From Deltaproteobacteria bacterium (lineage in GTDB: Bacteria; Myxococcota; Kuafuiibacteriia; Kuafuiibacteriales; Kuafuiibacteriaceae), in assembly GCA_016703535.1 (NCBI GenBank), contig JADJBV010000002.1, forward strand, positions 868,001 to 932,000: a stretch of 64,000 nucleotides of DNA, given 5' to 3'. A program made the translations under genes and the position numbers. Below are positions 1-8,822 of this stretch, piece by piece. The notes under the pieces were generated by a model, which made no database searches, was not told the DNA's origin, and was given only the letters and a program-made list of their open reading frames with translations. Position 1 is the first letter of the stretch, and each line of letters opens with the position of its first letter.

Positions 1-1225
1 TGAAGAGAGGCCCGAGTTTGCCGGCCTGTTCGCTGAAGATCGGGTTGCCGTTTTCGCTGTGGTCACCGTCGTCGAAGCGGGTGTGGAAGAGGCGGCGACC
101 CTCCAGGAAGGCCTGGACGTTCTCCTCCTGCATGTTGAGCATCATCTGGGAGAAGTAGGTCTCGGGTTCGGCGTAGATGTACGGGATGGTGCCGTCGCCG
201 CCGGAGCGACCCTCCTCGCCCGGACCCAAGATCCCCGAGGGATCCCGGTTTTCGGGGCTCAGGCCGCCGACGCCGACCCGGTAGCGGAAGGTGTCGGTGT
301 AGTAGCTGGTCCGGCCTTCGATGGCGTCGGGATCGCCGTCGTTTTGTCCGGCGATGAAGATGCCGAACTCCACCTCGAAGATGTCGCCCACCCGGAGCTC
401 CCGTTGATCCCGGGCGTTGCGGGTGACCTCGGCCTCCAGGAGTTGGGGCCCGAGTTGGGTCATGCCGCCGTTGGAGTGGAAGACGTTGCCGTCGCCGTAG
501 ACCTTCCAGGTGCGGAAGTTGGTGCCGGGGCCGTAGGTGCTGACCGGGGCCTCGGGGCGATAGGTCACCTTGAGGCGGCTTCGTCCCGCCGCGACCTCGT
601 CTTCGATGGTGAAGCCGTAGCTGCGGTTCTCGAAGTAGTGGGGGCCGAAGGTGTTGTAGGTGCCCTCAAGCTCGTGGCGTTGGCGGACGCGCCCGGCGGC
701 GTGGGTGACGATCACCCCGTCGGGTCGGCGCTCCACGATCGGCCGCTGTGGCGTGGGCGAGTGCAGCGCAGTGTAGCTCCACTTGGGATCTTCGCAGGTG
801 CCGGGGCCCGGGTTGGGATCGGGGCACGCCGTGGCCACTGGGCGCCCAGCCGCGAAGTAGCCGTGGATCTGCTGGACCTCTTCCGTGGAGATCTGCTCAG
901 GGCGGAAGGGCGGCATCACCCGACCGCCGGCTCGGACGGTGGCCAACATCTGGGACCAAGTGCCTCGGTAGGCGTAGAGGTCGGGCGCGTTGTTGCTGGA
1001 GGTCCCTTGGGTCACGTGGCACCCGGCGCAGGTCCGGGTGAAGGCGACCGGCGGGGCGTTGACGTTGGGGCCGCAGCTCGTGCCGCCGTCGGTCTCGGCT
1101 GGGGGATCGGGGTTTGGCTCGGGTCGAGGGTTCGGGGTGCCCGCGTCACCCACCGGATCCTCGACCTGGCCCGTGGCCCAACAGCCGGCGACACTCAAGG
1201 CGATCCAAGGTGCGAGGTGCTTCAT
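1..1225 (-). CDS. c-type cytochrome / di-haem oxidoreductase-like lipoprotein, 3' end outside window
   Basis: Translation from the ATG at 1225 gives an N-terminus with a hydrophobic stretch ending SVAGC, a plausible lipobox, so the product is probably exported and anchored. A CAGCH haem-binding motif follows the Pro/Asp-rich linker, inside a typical single-haem cytochrome c stretch with a GGRVMPP segment as possible Met ligand region. The last visible residues, starting GRRLFHTRF and ending LGPLF, resemble the opening of di-haem oxidoreductase/putative peroxidase domains (DUF1111). The gene runs off the window, so the catalytic half is not visible. About 408 codons are present. Likely a periplasmic or outer-surface electron-transfer enzyme; substrate unknown. 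Reading the sequence beyond position 1 would settle the DUF1111 call. Confidence 0.72.
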   Translation of the reverse strand, partial: MKHLAPWIALSVAGCWATGQVEDPVGDAGTPNPRPEPNPDPPAETDGGTSCGPNVNAPPVAFTRTCAGCHVTQGTSSNNAPDLYAYRGTWSQMLATVRAGGRVMPPFRPEQISTEEVQQIHGYFAAGRPVATACPDPNPGPGTCEDPKWSYTALHSPTPQRPIVERRPDGVIVTHAAGRVRQRHELEGTYNTFGPHYFENRSYGFTIEDEVAAGRSRLKVTYRPEAPVSTYGPGTNFRTWKVYGDGNVFHSNGGMTQLGPQLLEAEVTRNARDQRELRVGDIFEVEFGIFIAGQNDGDPDAIEGRTSYYTDTFRYRVGVGGLSPENRDPSGILGPGEEGRSGGDGTIPYIYAEPETYFSQMMLNMQEENVQAFLEGRRLFHTRFDDGDHSENGNPIFSEQAGKLGPLF

Positions 1226-1277
1226 CGCTCCCAGAGTGGGGACCGGGGCCGATCTTCGTTGAAAAAAAAGCCCGGGA

Positions 1278-2258
1278 TCAGAGCTCCAACATCACACCCA
1301 GACCCACGGCCGGGATCGCCCGAGGCGACTCATGGACGTCGCCGGCGCCGATGATCTGAAAACGAGGGCGATAGGCGCCCACCGAAAGATCGGCGCTGAG
1401 GTAGGGCGAAAGCGGCGCCTCCCAAGCCAGGCTCAGATCCAAGTGGGCCTGGGCCCCGTACCACGGCGCCAGTTGGCTCTGATCCCGATCGCTGCCTTGG
1501 GCGGACCCGTAGATCAGGCCAGCGCTCAGACCTCCGCATATATTCAAGCGAACGATTGCCTGCCAGGGGTGGGCACACACCAAGGCCGAGGCGGTGGTGG
1601 CCACAAACCGCGCCTCGAGCACGGGATCGACGACCTCTCGGTGCGGGAACCACACCGTCGCCAGCAGGCCCAGGCCCCACATCTCGCCAGCGATCTGGGC
1701 CAGGAGGCCGATCCCGAGGGCGGGCCCTGGCAACCAGCCGAAGCCCAGCCGGCCGTCCACGCCGATCGAGCCGCGGGTGTCGGCCTCGGGGGCGGCCTCC
1801 TCGAAGACCACCGAAGACACCCGAGCGGCGCTGGGGCTGGAGGTGCGGGTGCGCCGGGCCGGGCTCAGCCCCGGGACCTTCGGGGCGGGTTCGTCGAAGG
1901 AGAGGAGCTCCACCCCCGGGCCAAAAGCCAAGGCCAAAACCAAGGTCGCGCCGCGCATCAAGGCCCGACAGTCTCGGCCCCGCAGCTCCCGGGCGCCGCG
2001 ACGACCGTCCCGATCGGTGCGGAGCTCCAGGCGCAGCTCGTCCTTCACTTTCTTGATCTCCACCGTGGCGTTGAGGCGTGCCGGGGCCAACCCGGGGCGG
2101 ACCCGGGCGATCCGCGCCAGCTCGGCCTCGACCTCTCCTTGCCCTGGGCACTCGGCGGGCGCCTCCCAGCGCAGATCGATCGGCAAGTTGTCTTGCGCGG
2201 CCTCTGGTGCCTCGGGGGCAGCGAGGAGCCACACACCCAGGAGTAGCGGAAAGCTCAC
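1278..2258 (-). CDS. exported hypothetical protein, third gene of the sigma factor operon
   Basis: A 326-residue protein with a clear N-terminal signal peptide (hydrophobic MSFPLLLGVWLLAAPEA). The middle has an acidic/proline linker. The C-terminal half is glycine-rich with alternating hydrophobic residues and ends in VGLGVMLEL, a pattern seen in small outer-membrane barrels, although no family is recognised. Its start overlaps the stop of the upstream gene by 4 bases (ATGA), so it is translated with the repeat protein and the ECF sigma factor at 2943-3497. The context suggests an envelope protein made or sensed with that sigma factor. Function unknown. Confidence 0.7.
   Translation of the reverse strand: MSFPLLLGVWLLAAPEAPEAAQDNLPIDLRWEAPAECPGQGEVEAELARIARVRPGLAPARLNATVEIKKVKDELRLELRTDRDGRRGARELRGRDCRALMRGATLVLALAFGPGVELLSFDEPAPKVPGLSPARRTRTSSPSAARVSSVVFEEAAPEADTRGSIGVDGRLGFGWLPGPALGIGLLAQIAGEMWGLGLLATVWFPHREVVDPVLEARFVATTASALVCAHPWQAIVRLNICGGLSAGLIYGSAQGSDRDQSQLAPWYGAQAHLDLSLAWEAPLSPYLSADLSVGAYRPRFQIIGAGDVHESPRAIPAVGLGVMLEL
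2183..2196. repeat. palindrome GCAAG-N4-CTTGC, copy 1
   Basis: Five-base arms around TTGT, inside the exported protein gene at 1278-2258. Read on the coding strand it spells the codons CAA GAC AAC TTG, the same spacer and peptide (QDNL) as the copy at 16984. Confidence 0.4.
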
Positions 2259-2950
2259 GGACCTCCGGGGCGCGCGCAGCTCTCTTCCACCGAAGCCCGC
2301 AGCGGCGAGTCCGGCGCTTGCCGGAGGAACTTCTTCGCCAATGTCCGGGCTTCGGCGTTCCGGCCAAGATCACACAACACCAAAACCCGCAGGCCATCCC
2401 GTTCGCTGCTCAGCTGAGAGCGCGGATAACGGCGCCGGTGATCTTCCAAGACCTGCAGCGCCGCTTGGCTGTCCTTGTTGCGCCACGCCGACTGGGCGCG
2501 GTGGAGCAGGGTCGCTTCGGCCGCCAGATCTTCGACGACCTTGGGTTCGGTCCGACGTTTCGGCTTCTTCTCCACCACCTCCTCGGCGGGCGGTGCTGAT
2601 GGGGGAGCGACCTCCACCACCGCTTCGATCTTGGGCGGTGGGGGAGGGGCGGGGGCCTTGATCGCGGGCGCCGGCGGGGCTGCTTCGGGCCACAACACGT
2701 AGCCCCCCGCCCCGACGCCGCTGGCCACCACCACCGCGGCGCCGACCTTGAGGAACACCCCTGCCGATCCGGCCGCCGAGGTGGCGGCCTTGGCAGTGCC
2801 GGCGGTTGCACCCAACCCCACGGCGGCGCCACCCCCGACCCCCGCCGCCGCCACGGCCTGCCGCACCCGGGCGCGGTCGGCGGCGCTCGGCGACTGAGCG
2901 GCCTTCGCCGACTCCAACAGCCGGCGGCCTTCGGGACCCAGCTCAGTCAC
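2255..2950 (-). CDS. membrane-anchored alanine-rich protein with TPR-like tail, partner of ECF sigma factor
   Basis: A 231-residue protein starting at a GTG that overlaps the end of the sigma factor gene by 8 bases, so the two are translationally coupled. Residues about 35-95 are Ala/Gly/Val-rich with one membrane segment. A Pro-rich linker and a Lys/Arg-rich stretch follow. The last 90 residues look helical and TPR-like (alternating RAQSAW, ALQVLEDH, EARTLAKKFL). In myxobacterial genomes a gene at this position after an ECF sigma factor often encodes a membrane-bound regulator. No classical anti-sigma zinc motif (HxxxCxxC) is visible, so an anti-sigma role is inference only. Confidence 0.7.
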   Translation of the reverse strand: MTELGPEGRRLLESAKAAQSPSAADRARVRQAVAAAGVGGGAAVGLGATAGTAKAATSAAGSAGVFLKVGAAVVVASGVGAGGYVLWPEAAPPAPAIKAPAPPPPPKIEAVVEVAPPSAPPAEEVVEKKPKRRTEPKVVEDLAAEATLLHRAQSAWRNKDSQAALQVLEDHRRRYPRSQLSSERDGLRVLVLCDLGRNAEARTLAKKFLRQAPDSPLRASVEESCARPGGP

Positions 2951-3497
2951 GTTCCCTCCATACCTGGGCCGCCTTCTCTCGGGCCAGGGCCAGGTTGAAG
3001 ATCCCGCGGGCGGCCCGCACCCGAGTCCAGATCGTGTTTTCGTTGACGCCCACGGCCTCGGCGATCTCGCGCCCGCTCAGGCCCTCCACCTCGAGCAACA
3101 CGAAGGCTTCCCGTTGTTCTTCGCTCATCTTGCTCAAGATCCGCTCCAGGGTGTCGGCGGCTTGCTTCTGCTCCAGGGCCTCGGCGGGCGTGGGCCCCGG
3201 CGCCGGGGGCTCCACCACCAGCTCTTCGCCGCTCATGTGGTGGCTGCGCTTTTTGAGCTGATCTCGCACCACCCGCCGCACGATCCCGGTGAGCCAGGTG
3301 CGGACGGTCGAGCGGCCCTCGTATTCGGCCAACTTGCGATGCACGACCACAAAGACCTCCTGCACCACGTCGTCCCGGAGCGCCGCCGGTACCCCCCGAT
3401 AGGACACACTTCGCCATACGAAGTCGAAGTAGGCTTCGTACACCGAGTCGAAGTCCGGCTTCGGCTCGGACACGACGGCGAGCTCATGGGGGCGCAT
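2943..3497 (-). CDS. ECF-type RNA polymerase sigma factor
   Basis: The 184-residue protein shows sigma region 2 (residues about 18-85, with YFDFVWRSVSY, the DDVVQEVFVVVHRKL region 2.1/2.2 and TWLTGIVRRVVRD) and region 4 (about 115-170, with MSEEQREAFVLLEVEGLSGREIA and a helix-turn-helix). Length is normal for an ECF sigma-70 family member with no extra C-terminal domain. It is the first gene of an operon with 2255-2950 and 1278-2258. It probably directs transcription of an envelope-related regulon and perhaps its own operon. The start ATG lies 64 bases from the end of the LamG lipoprotein gene, which is read in the same direction. Confidence 0.93.
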   Translation of the reverse strand: MRPHELAVVSEPKPDFDSVYEAYFDFVWRSVSYRGVPAALRDDVVQEVFVVVHRKLAEYEGRSTVRTWLTGIVRRVVRDQLKKRSHHMSGEELVVEPPAPGPTPAEALEQKQAADTLERILSKMSEEQREAFVLLEVEGLSGREIAEAVGVNENTIWTRVRAARGIFNLALAREKAAQVWRERD

Positions 3498-3561
3498 CTC
3501 GTCGTTCTGACCTCAATGGTGGCGGGGGATCGGATCTTTCGTTGGGAAAAGTGCGGGTCGC

Positions 3562-5553
3562 CTAAGGTGTGATGCTCACGCCTTGGAGGAGCCCCTCGAA
3601 GTGGCCGGTGCCTTGCCCCACCAACAGCCGCTCCAGGCCTTGGTGGAGGTCGGCGGTGTCGAGGCGATCGTGGGCCTCGGCGATGCCGTCGACGGTCAGG
3701 GTCACCACCCCTTGGCCCCAGCGGACCCGGACCTCGTGCCACCTTCGATCGGCCAAGGTCAGGGCATCGAAGCCGAAGCCGAAGCGGCTGTCACCCTCTC
3801 TGATCCCAAAGGACTGGAGGTCGCCCCCGGCGGTGATGAAGACGTTCAGCTGATCGTTGTTCCCCTCCCGATCCAACTTCAGCAAGGTGCCGTCGTTGCG
3901 CCGTTGGGCCGCCGGGTGCAGCGCCCGAAAGCGGAGCTCGGCCGACTCGCCTTCGGGGAGGTTGCCGGAGGTCGCCTGGAAGCTCAGTCGATCCGGCGCT
4001 TGGCTGTCGCCCGGCAGCGGGTTGGCCGGATAAGAGCGGTTCGGCAAGACCTCCAGGCCGCTCAACAAGAGGGCGTCGGTGGGGCCACTCCAGATCTCTT
4101 GGCCGCTGGGGCTCAAGGCGTGGACACGGAAAGTGTGGGTGCCTCCGCCGAGATCGGCCACGTAGATGCAGCGCCAGGTGCCGGCGCCCCAATCTTCCAG
4201 GGCGGCGGTGATGTTGGTGGGGGCCTCCACCCGAGCTCGAGCCAGATCGTAACGCGCCATCCCCAAACCATCGATCGAGAGACCGACGTGGGGGCTGGCC
4301 TCGGCCCGGACGAAGACACTGTAGCTGTAGCGGTCGCTCGCGCCGTCTTGGGCGTGCTCCAGGGTGTGGCTGCGGCTGCTGCTGTCGACGGTGAGCACCC
4401 GCCAGCTCGGCTCTTCATCAAGGAACGGCCGCGGATCGGCCCGGACGTTGACCCCTCGCGCGTCCCATTCTTCTGGAGACAAGGCGTTCAGCCAGACCCG
4501 GCGCCCGCCTTCGCTGAGGAAACCACACCCCAAGGCGCCGTCGGCGTCGGGGCGACAGGAGAGGCGAGGCCAATGGGGACCGACCCGGTGCAGGTGTCGG
4601 GGCCCGCTGGGATCTCGGGCGAGATCCAAAAAGGCGACCGAACTCCGGATTTCGGGGAGCGGCAACGGCGAACCTCGGGCCCACTCGGGCAAGACGCCGG
4701 TCAAGGCAAAGAAGCGGCGTTGGCTCAAGGCCAGCCGATCTTCGGCGGGTCCGAGTCCGCTCGAGCTGCGGTAGAGGGCCACGTAGGCCAACGACAAGGC
4801 GGCGTCGGATCCCGGATCACCCACCGTCAAGGCAGCGCCAGTGGGCAAGGGACCAAAACCCGCGAGCGGGGTGGTGGGCCCCACCTGTCCGTTGCAGTGG
4901 AGCTCGGCGGTGGCGTCGGCCCGATCCCAAAACAACCAACAGGCGTGCCAGGCGTCGTGGCCCAAGGCGGGGGAGCGGACCTCGATCGTCCGAACGCCAT
5001 CCTCGAAGCTCGCGATCAGGAACTCTTCGTCGGTGCCCGCCAGCTCGACCCGATAGGCCCCAGGCTTTTGCAAGATAACTTGCGGGCCCTTGGCGCGGAA
5101 GATCAGCTCCAGCACCACCGAGTCTTGGCCAAAGGCCGCCGCCTCGGCTTGTTGGGCCGAATAGTGCGGACCCGAGTTCAAAAAGTGCACCGCTCGGGTC
5201 CCGTCGGTGAAGGGCGCCTCCGCGGCGAGGCTTACGCCAGCGGCCGAGCTGCGCATCAGCGGCGGGCCCAACTCCGCGGGCCAGGCGGCCGCGCCCGCAC
5301 CTTCACCTCGGTAGACCAACTCGGCGGGCACGCCCCAAGGATCCAAGCGGCGGGGCCACTGGCTAACGCCGCTGATCGAAAGCGGCGCCACGAAGGCCTC
5401 GCCTCGGATCACGCCGGCGTCGGTGGGGCCGCTGTCGACGTCCGCGCCGGCGTCTGCCCGATCTTGAGGGCCCGGGAAGACCTCGCCGATCACGTACGGG
5501 TTCTGCGGACAGCCCCAGTGGAGCACCACACTCATCAACAGGAGCCGCCGCAC
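3562..5553 (-). CDS. secreted lipoprotein-like protein with two LamG/concanavalin A-like domains
   Basis: From the GTG at 5553 the product is 663 residues. MRRLLLMSVVLHWGC suggests a signal peptide with an atypical lipobox (Cys15), followed by an Asp/Ala/Gly linker like those of other lipoproteins here. Two jelly-roll regions are apparent, about residues 118-280 (HFLNSGPHY, ATAELHCNGQVG) and 515-660 (WHEVRVRWGQGVVTLTVDG), both typical of LamG/ConA-like folds. These folds bind sugars or proteins, so surface adhesion or carbohydrate binding is likely. The frame stays open upstream to 6177, but that would overlap the divergent DUF1592 gene, so the GTG start is preferred. A TACTCT hexamer lies 5 bases before it. 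Partner unknown. Confidence 0.7.
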   Translation of the reverse strand: MRRLLLMSVVLHWGCPQNPYVIGEVFPGPQDRADAGADVDSGPTDAGVIRGEAFVAPLSISGVSQWPRRLDPWGVPAELVYRGEGAGAAAWPAELGPPLMRSSAAGVSLAAEAPFTDGTRAVHFLNSGPHYSAQQAEAAAFGQDSVVLELIFRAKGPQVILQKPGAYRVELAGTDEEFLIASFEDGVRTIEVRSPALGHDAWHACWLFWDRADATAELHCNGQVGPTTPLAGFGPLPTGAALTVGDPGSDAALSLAYVALYRSSSGLGPAEDRLALSQRRFFALTGVLPEWARGSPLPLPEIRSSVAFLDLARDPSGPRHLHRVGPHWPRLSCRPDADGALGCGFLSEGGRRVWLNALSPEEWDARGVNVRADPRPFLDEEPSWRVLTVDSSSRSHTLEHAQDGASDRYSYSVFVRAEASPHVGLSIDGLGMARYDLARARVEAPTNITAALEDWGAGTWRCIYVADLGGGTHTFRVHALSPSGQEIWSGPTDALLLSGLEVLPNRSYPANPLPGDSQAPDRLSFQATSGNLPEGESAELRFRALHPAAQRRNDGTLLKLDREGNNDQLNVFITAGGDLQSFGIREGDSRFGFGFDALTLADRRWHEVRVRWGQGVVTLTVDGIAEAHDRLDTADLHQGLERLLVGQGTGHFEGLLQGVSITP
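5070..5083. repeat. palindrome GCAAG-N4-CTTGC, copy 2
   Basis: Five-base arms around ATAA inside the LamG lipoprotein gene. Coding-strand codons are CAA GTT ATC TTG, AT-richer than the surrounding codons. Confidence 0.4.
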
Positions 5554-5658
5554 GCCACAGAGTAGGTAACACGGCCCAAAAACCCGGGACAAACAGGGCC
5601 CCGGGCGCCTCGTGCTTTTTCTGCAACGAAACGACCCACCGCCCGCCACTCCATCCCC

Positions 5659-7341
5659 GTGCGCAACTTGAGGCATCTCGCTCACGCGAAGGGCGCGGCT
5701 TGGGTGGCGGGGTGGGTCCTGCACCTGGGGTGTGTGCCAGGGGTGATCGGTGATCCCCGGGGCGGGGCGCCAGCCACCGGTGGACCTCCTCCCTCCGTCA
5801 TCGACCAAGGGCCGATCGATCCCGGGAGCAAGGTGCCCCACCGCCTCAACAACCGAGAATACGACCGGACCCTGGCCGATCTCTTGGGCGTCACCGTGCG
5901 GCCGGGTCGCGGCTTCTTGGGCCAAGAAGACCTGGGCTTCGACACCATCGCCGACGGCGTCACCATGACCACGGTCCAAGTGGAGGCCTACCTCTTCGCG
6001 AGTGAAGCAGCGATCGCCGAGGTCTTCGCCACTCCGTCCCTCTCGGCGCGGCTCCTCACTTGCCCAAACCTGGACGACCCGAGTTGTCTGACCCAGATCG
6101 TCGAGGGCTTTGGCCGACGGGCCTGGCGACGACCCTTGGCCCCCAGCGAGACCGCGGCCTTGTTGGCCCACCACCAAGAGGCAAGGAGTTTGGGCGAGTC
6201 ACCGCGGGACGCGCTGGCTCAAGTGTTCCGCACCATGTTGGTGTCGCCGGCCTTCTTGTACCGGCTCGAGCTCGACCCCGATCCGGAGAGCACCACACCT
6301 CGGCCCCTCGACGGCTTCGAGTTGGCCAGCCGCCTCTCCTACTTCTTGTGGAGCACCATGCCCGACGACACCTTGTTGGCCCTGGCCGAAAGCGGCGACC
6401 TCCTCTTGCCCGAGGTGTTGGCCGCCGAGGTCGAGCGGATGTTGAGCTCCGAGAAGGCCCAGGCCTTGGTCGAAGGTTTTTCGCGGCAGTGGTTGGGCGC
6501 CCGCCAGCTGATCGGCCACCAGGTCCTCCCCGAGGTCCACCCCGGCTGGGACGAAGAGCTCCGGGCCGGGATGTTGGCCGAGTCCGACGCCTACTTCGCC
6601 GAGTTCCTCGCGGGGCGCCGGCGGGTCGCCGAGTTTCTGCAAGCCAGCTTGCACTTCGTCACGCCGCGCTTGGCCCGACACTACGGCCTCCCCGAAGGGG
6701 GCGCGCTGGAGCGGATCGAAGCGCCGCTGCCTGAACGCCGCGGTTATCTAGGCTTGGCGGGCTTCTTGACCATGAGCTCCTTCGCCCACCGGACCTCACC
6801 CACCTTGCGGGCCAAGCAGGTGCTGGGGACCTTCCTCTGCTTCGAGCCGCCGCCGCCGCCACCCAACGTGGCGATCAACGACCTGGATCAAGGGCCCGAT
6901 CCCGCCAGCTTGGCCAACGTCCGGGTCCGGCTCGAACAACATCGCCGCGATCCGCAGTGCGCCGGTTGCCACAGCGTGATGGATCCCTTCGGCCTGAGCC
7001 TCGAGGCCTTCGACGCCGTCGGCCAACACCGGCAGAACTACAGCAACGGCGACGCCATCGACGCCCGGGGTGAACTCCCGGACGGTCGTCGCTTCGACGG
7101 CCTGCTGGAGCTTAGCCAAGTAATCACCGAAGACCCGCGCTTTTTGCCCTGCGTCACCGAAAAGCTCTACACCTACGGCTTGGGCCGGCGCCTCAGCGCC
7201 GACGATCATCGAGCCATCGCGCAGATCACCACCGAGTGGGCACGGGGAGGATCCGGAGATCTGCCAGGGCTCCTCCGCGGCATCACCTCGTCCCCCAGCT
7301 TCCGCGAACGCCGGGGTTCGATCGAAGGAGTACGACGATGA
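5659..7341 (+). CDS. DUF1592/DUF1588/DUF1585-type protein (cytochrome-associated, planctomycete-like domains)
   Basis: A 560-residue protein beginning at a GTG, with an N-terminal hydrophobic segment ending LHLGC. The known chain of small domains follows: DUF1587 (HRLNNREYDRTLADLLGV, about 60-125), DUF1595 (RRAWRRPLAPSE, about 145-210), DUF1592 (ELASRLSYFLWSTMPDD, about 225-350), DUF1588 (LTMSSFAHRTSPTLRAKQVL, with a CAGCH motif, about 365-470) and DUF1585 near the C-terminus (CVTEKLYTYGLGR). In this family the gene is nearly always paired with a DUF1552 gene, and here the two overlap by ATGA. The biochemical role is unproven; haem binding through CAGCH and a periplasmic or extracellular location are likely. 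Confidence 0.88.
   Translation: MRNLRHLAHAKGAAWVAGWVLHLGCVPGVIGDPRGGAPATGGPPPSVIDQGPIDPGSKVPHRLNNREYDRTLADLLGVTVRPGRGFLGQEDLGFDTIADGVTMTTVQVEAYLFASEAAIAEVFATPSLSARLLTCPNLDDPSCLTQIVEGFGRRAWRRPLAPSETAALLAHHQEARSLGESPRDALAQVFRTMLVSPAFLYRLELDPDPESTTPRPLDGFELASRLSYFLWSTMPDDTLLALAESGDLLLPEVLAAEVERMLSSEKAQALVEGFSRQWLGARQLIGHQVLPEVHPGWDEELRAGMLAESDAYFAEFLAGRRRVAEFLQASLHFVTPRLARHYGLPEGGALERIEAPLPERRGYLGLAGFLTMSSFAHRTSPTLRAKQVLGTFLCFEPPPPPPNVAINDLDQGPDPASLANVRVRLEQHRRDPQCAGCHSVMDPFGLSLEAFDAVGQHRQNYSNGDAIDARGELPDGRRFDGLLELSQVITEDPRFLPCVTEKLYTYGLGRRLSADDHRAIAQITTEWARGGSGDLPGLLRGITSSPSFRERRGSIEGVRR
6638..6653. repeat. palindrome TGCAAG-N4-CTTGCA, copy 3
   Basis: Six-base arms around CCAG inside the DUF1592 gene; codons CAA GCC AGC TTG CAC. 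Followed by CTT, as at 18640-18648. Confidence 0.45.
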
Positions 7342-8777
7342 ACGGCCTGCCCTCCAACCGCCGCACCTTCCTCCGGGCGACCGGCATCGCCCTGGCCTTG
7401 CCCTGGCTGGAGTCGCTGGCGCCCAAAACCGCTCGGGCTCAGAGCACCGCGCCCAAGCGCTTCTTGGCGGTCTACTTCCCCAACGGAGCGGCCGCCGACT
7501 ATTGGCCTTGTTCGGGCGCGGGGAGCGGCGATGTTTGGTCTCTTTCGCCGCTGCTTCAGCCGTTTTTGGCGCTGAAGTCCAAGATGAACGTCTACACCAA
7601 CCTGGAGAACTACACGGCGATGCAGCCGGACCCGTTCGTCGAGCCCAGCCACGCGCGCTGCACCGGGGCCTTCTTGACCTGCGTCGACTCGGACGCAGTC
7701 CGGCAAGCGATGAACGTGGAGGTCGCCAACGGCGTGTCCCTGGATCAGGTCATCGCTCAGGTGGTGGGCGCCCAGACGCCTGCGCTGCCCTCGCTGCAAG
7801 TGGGTTTGTCGACGCTGAACTCTTCCACCGATGGTCGTCATGAGTCCCTGTCCCGATCGATCTCTTGGCGCTCGACCACCGAACCCCTCTACAAAGAGGT
7901 CAGCCCCCAGAAGGTCTTCGATCGCCTAGTGGCGGCCGGCGCCGGCCAAGATCTCGGGGCCGAAGCGCGCCGGGAAGCGGACCGAAGGCGAGCCCTCCGC
8001 TTGTCGACCTTGGACTTCGTCAAAGCTCAGATCGGCCAGATCCAGCAGAAGCTCAGCGTCTTGGATCGTCGGCGCTTCGACGAATACCTGACCTCGACCC
8101 GGGAGCTGGAGCAGCGGATCGCCGCCACCGCCGGGGCCATGGACCGGGCTTGTGAGGTGGGGCAGAGGCCCGAGGGTGACTACGCGGTGGACGTGGTGCC
8201 TGAGGACTACGATCGCGGGGTCCACGCCGATCTGATGAACGACCTGATCGTGATGGCGCTCCGCTGCGACGTGACCCGGGTGATCAGCTACATGCTCGAC
8301 GACGCCCGCAGCGACTTTGTCTATCGGCACCTTACCCACCGCCGCTTCCGGACCGACGGATCCGATCCGGGCACCGGCGCGGTCGGCAACTTCCACGCCT
8401 CCCAACACTCGGGCGACAGCAACGACGGCTACGCCACCATCAACTGGTGGTTGAGCCAAAAGACCGCCGAGCTGGCGGCCAAGCTGGACGCGATCCCGGA
8501 AGGGGAGGGGACCCTGCTCGACAACTCGGTGCTCCTCTACGGCAGCGATATGCACGGCAGCAACCACGACGCCAACGAACTCCCGATCGTGACCTTGGGG
8601 TCCGGTGGAGGTGTGTTCCGCACCAACCAGCACCTGGTGTTCAACCCGACCCCCAACGACCGTCCGCTGCGGGACCTCTACCGGACGATCCTCGATCACT
8701 ACTTCGGGATCTCCACACCGTTTGGGGCCAACGTCAAAGGTGCGGCAGCCCAGCCGATCACCGAACTCCTCGCCTAA
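7338..8777 (+). CDS. DUF1552 family protein with twin-arginine signal
   Basis: The ATG at 7338 overlaps the stop of the DUF1592 gene and is preceded by GAAGGAG at 7324-7330, a good ribosome binding site. The 479-residue product opens with NRRTFLRATG and an Ala-rich hydrophobic stretch ending ARAQS, a twin-arginine export signal, so it is probably folded before export. The body matches DUF1552 (early VYFPNGAAADYW, late LLYGSDMHGSNHDANELP and DLYRTILDHYFGI), a fold related to the alkaline phosphatase/sulfatase-like DUF1501 group. It surely acts with the DUF1592 partner. Activity and substrate are unknown for the family. Confidence 0.88.
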   Translation: MNGLPSNRRTFLRATGIALALPWLESLAPKTARAQSTAPKRFLAVYFPNGAAADYWPCSGAGSGDVWSLSPLLQPFLALKSKMNVYTNLENYTAMQPDPFVEPSHARCTGAFLTCVDSDAVRQAMNVEVANGVSLDQVIAQVVGAQTPALPSLQVGLSTLNSSTDGRHESLSRSISWRSTTEPLYKEVSPQKVFDRLVAAGAGQDLGAEARREADRRRALRLSTLDFVKAQIGQIQQKLSVLDRRRFDEYLTSTRELEQRIAATAGAMDRACEVGQRPEGDYAVDVVPEDYDRGVHADLMNDLIVMALRCDVTRVISYMLDDARSDFVYRHLTHRRFRTDGSDPGTGAVGNFHASQHSGDSNDGYATINWWLSQKTAELAAKLDAIPEGEGTLLDNSVLLYGSDMHGSNHDANELPIVTLGSGGGVFRTNQHLVFNPTPNDRPLRDLYRTILDHYFGISTPFGANVKGAAAQPITELLA

Positions 8778-8822
8778 ACTCCGGCCCTGGCATTGGCCTG
8801 GGAACGGTGGAAGGATCGGCCC

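Noticed and set aside
3129..3142. Inverted repeat ATCTTG-CT-CAAGAT
   Set aside because: It has a 2-base spacer and different arms from the GCAAG-N4-CTTGC family and appears once.
3583..5565. Long open frame opposite the LamG lipoprotein gene
   Set aside because: Product has Val/Gly/Ala-rich shadow composition without any domain, while the other strand shows signal peptide and LamG patterns.
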